From an uncultured Bacteroidales bacterium (GTDB lineage Bacteria > Bacteroidota > Bacteroidia > Bacteroidales > F082), in NCBI GenBank assembly GCA_946410535.1, contig CAMKAR010000136.1, positions 1-6,256 of the forward strand: a stretch of 6,256 nucleotides of DNA. The letters are read 5' to 3'. The stretch's first letter is position 1; each line of letters begins with the position of its first letter. The notes beneath the pieces were generated by a model. That model was not told where the DNA came from. It searched no databases and worked only from the letters and a program-made list of their open reading frames with translations. Shown here in pieces: positions 5,185 through 6,256 of the stretch. Made by a program: the position numbers and the translations under genes.

Positions 5185-5835
5185 TTATGTTGGACTGTCC
5201 TTTTTCTTGATGACGTTGTCTTTTGGAGCAGCTCCCGGTTTCCTCTCATTGTCGTCTTTTTGTGATTCATGGGATGGAAAAGGCTTGTCCCTGTAGTTTT
5301 TCCTAGCTTGGTACATCCTTTCTCTTAAACCTCCATTTTTAATAAAATCTTCCTCCAACCTTCTAATTTGTTGGTCAAGAAGATAATTGCATTGATGGAT
5401 TAGGCATAAGATAATGTTTGCACAAACCACACCACTTCGGGTTTCTATAAACTGCTCATAAGTGTTTTCATAAGATTCGCCTTTTGTATAAGCGAGCTTC
5501 CTGACATACAAGGCTTCTTTACTATCTTTTTCCCAAATTCTTTCTTTCCTGTTTTTAATGTAATCTTTGTAATCCTCCAGCAGTTCTTCCAAACTAGCCC
5601 TTGCTACATTTGTCAGTTTAATCTCCGTTTCTTTGGAAGTTCCTGAAGCCTTTGAACCTTCGATGATGTTTTGCTTCCCTGAGCGAGCAGCCTGCACCAT
5701 TTGGTCGTAAGTTCTGTCCTTGATGCTGATAAATCTTTCGCAGAACTTGACGGTTGCTGAATACACAATAGCCGATTTCTTATAGGAAAGCAGTTCTTGG
5801 TAATGGCCGTGAGGAGGAATGAAGCCGTTGTCCAT
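5185..5835 (-). CDS. Four-helix-bundle suffix-domain protein (S23/IVP class)
   Basis: This 216-residue protein matches the Bacteroidota version of the 23S-rRNA intervening-sequence (IVP) four-helix-bundle family with its extra C-terminal 'suffix'. The key helix motifs are QMVQAARSGKQNIIEGSKA (residues 45-63), LTNVARASLEELLEDY (74-89) and LIHQCNYLLDQQIRRLEEDF (145-164), then GGLRERM (168-174). A polar, basic tail (181-216) is probably disordered. The function of the family is unknown. The fold is shared with Avd, the accessory protein of diversity-generating retroelements, which is basic and binds nucleic acid and reverse transcriptase; no reverse transcriptase is seen here. The gene starts at ATG 5835, only 11 bp after purB, and ends at the phased palindrome. 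It looks AT-rich compared with both neighbours, suggesting insertion into a purB-exporter operon. Confidence 0.85.
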   Translation of the reverse strand: MDNGFIPPHGHYQELLSYKKSAIVYSATVKFCERFISIKDRTYDQMVQAARSGKQNIIEGSKASGTSKETEIKLTNVARASLEELLEDYKDYIKNRKERIWEKDSKEALYVRKLAYTKGESYENTYEQFIETRSGVVCANIILCLIHQCNYLLDQQIRRLEEDFIKNGGLRERMYQARKNYRDKPFPSHESQKDDNERKPGAAPKDNVIKKKDSPT

Positions 5836-5846
5836 CTTTGCGCTTT

Positions 5847-6256
5847 TTAGTAGTTGTATCCAGTGTAGTTTTCTGGAGTAATAGCGTATAATTCCTCTTT
5901 AATTCTTTGGCTCACTGGTAATGTCTCAATAAAAGCATCAATCGCCTCTTTATCAATGTGTTTGTTAGTTCTGGTGAGGCCTTTCAGCAATTCGTAAGCG
6001 CCTTCGATCTGCTCGCGGCGAAGGATGGTCTGGATGGCTTCAGCCACCACGGCGTAGTTCTTCTGCAAGTCCTCGCGAATCTTTTCCTCGTTGAGCAGGA
6101 GTTTGTCCAAACCCTTCATCAGCGACTTGAGGGCAATCAGTGTGTGGGCAATCGGAACGCCGATGTTGCGGGTGACGGTGGAGTCGGTGAGGTCGCGCTG
6201 TAGGCGGCTGATGGGCAGCTTGGTGCTGAGGAAGGTGAGCACGGCGTTGGCCATGC
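5847..6256 (-). CDS. purB: Adenylosuccinate lyase, C-terminal part (5'-truncated by the window)
   Basis: The visible 135 residues plus stop match the C-terminal domain of PurB of the E. coli type. They include LSTKLPISRLQRDLTDSTV (residues 9-27 of the visible part), then NIGVPIAHTLIALKSLMKGL, and near the end a TPENYTGYNY tail equivalent to the usual TPxNYxG ending. PurB splits SAICAR to AICAR plus fumarate and adenylosuccinate to AMP plus fumarate in cytoplasmic purine synthesis. The flexible catalytic-loop signature and the start codon lie beyond 6256; the Met at 6254 is internal. The stop is TAA at 5847-5849, 11 bp before the next gene. No defect is visible. Confidence 0.93.
   Translation of the reverse strand, partial: MANAVLTFLSTKLPISRLQRDLTDSTVTRNIGVPIAHTLIALKSLMKGLDKLLLNEEKIREDLQKNYAVVAEAIQTILRREQIEGAYELLKGLTRTNKHIDKEAIDAFIETLPVSQRIKEELYAITPENYTGYNY

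Noticed and set aside
5185..5835. Part of a diversity-generating retroelement, because the protein has the Avd-like fold
   Set aside because: No reverse transcriptase, template repeat or variable repeat is visible; the suffix-domain family is usually free-standing.

Overview
The window looks like chromosomal DNA from a Bacteroidota member, most likely a gut- or rumen-type Bacteroidales. The reasons are promoter-like motifs of the TAnnTTTG kind, short A-rich leaders without clear Shine-Dalgarno sequences, and proteins typical of that group: a four-helix-bundle 'suffix' protein and an MsbA-like ABC exporter beside purB. Every gene I can support is on the minus strand, so transcription runs from position 6256 towards position 1. 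Both end genes are cut by the window.

In transcription order: the C-terminal part of adenylosuccinate lyase (purB, 5847-6256); an AT-rich four-helix-bundle protein of the S23/IVP class (5185-5835); a 10-bp-phased palindromic element (5153-5184); a complete 611-residue ABC exporter (3299-5134); and a 104-residue unknown protein (2940-3254). The first three genes are tightly spaced (11 and 50 bp) and probably form one transcription unit.

Below 2940 the layout changes to single small genes separated by intergenic elements. These genes are a single-HKD phospholipase D-type protein (2281-2793), a 73-residue unknown (1926-2147), a 206-residue helical unknown (1234-1854), a uracil-DNA-glycosylase-superfamily-like protein (441-1115) and a truncated unknown (1-349). 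Three of the gaps (370-413, 2175-2218, 2866-2908) hold the same element. On the minus strand it is a GC-rich hairpin with conserved loop bases, then a T-rich tract ending in CTTTGCAGC. It resembles an intrinsic terminator fused to a Bacteroidota -7 promoter motif and is the most distinctive non-coding feature here.

Base composition is mosaic. By direct count, 601-660 is about 32% G+C and 3421-3480 is about 65%. The glycosylase-like, helical and four-helix-bundle genes look AT-rich; the exporter, purB and the phospholipase D-like gene look GC-richer. This suggests acquired accessory genes among conserved ones. I see no tRNA, rRNA, CRISPR array, transposase or integrase. No complete novel system can be demonstrated. 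The repeated hairpin-promoter element and the phased palindrome beside the four-helix-bundle gene deserve the closest look.
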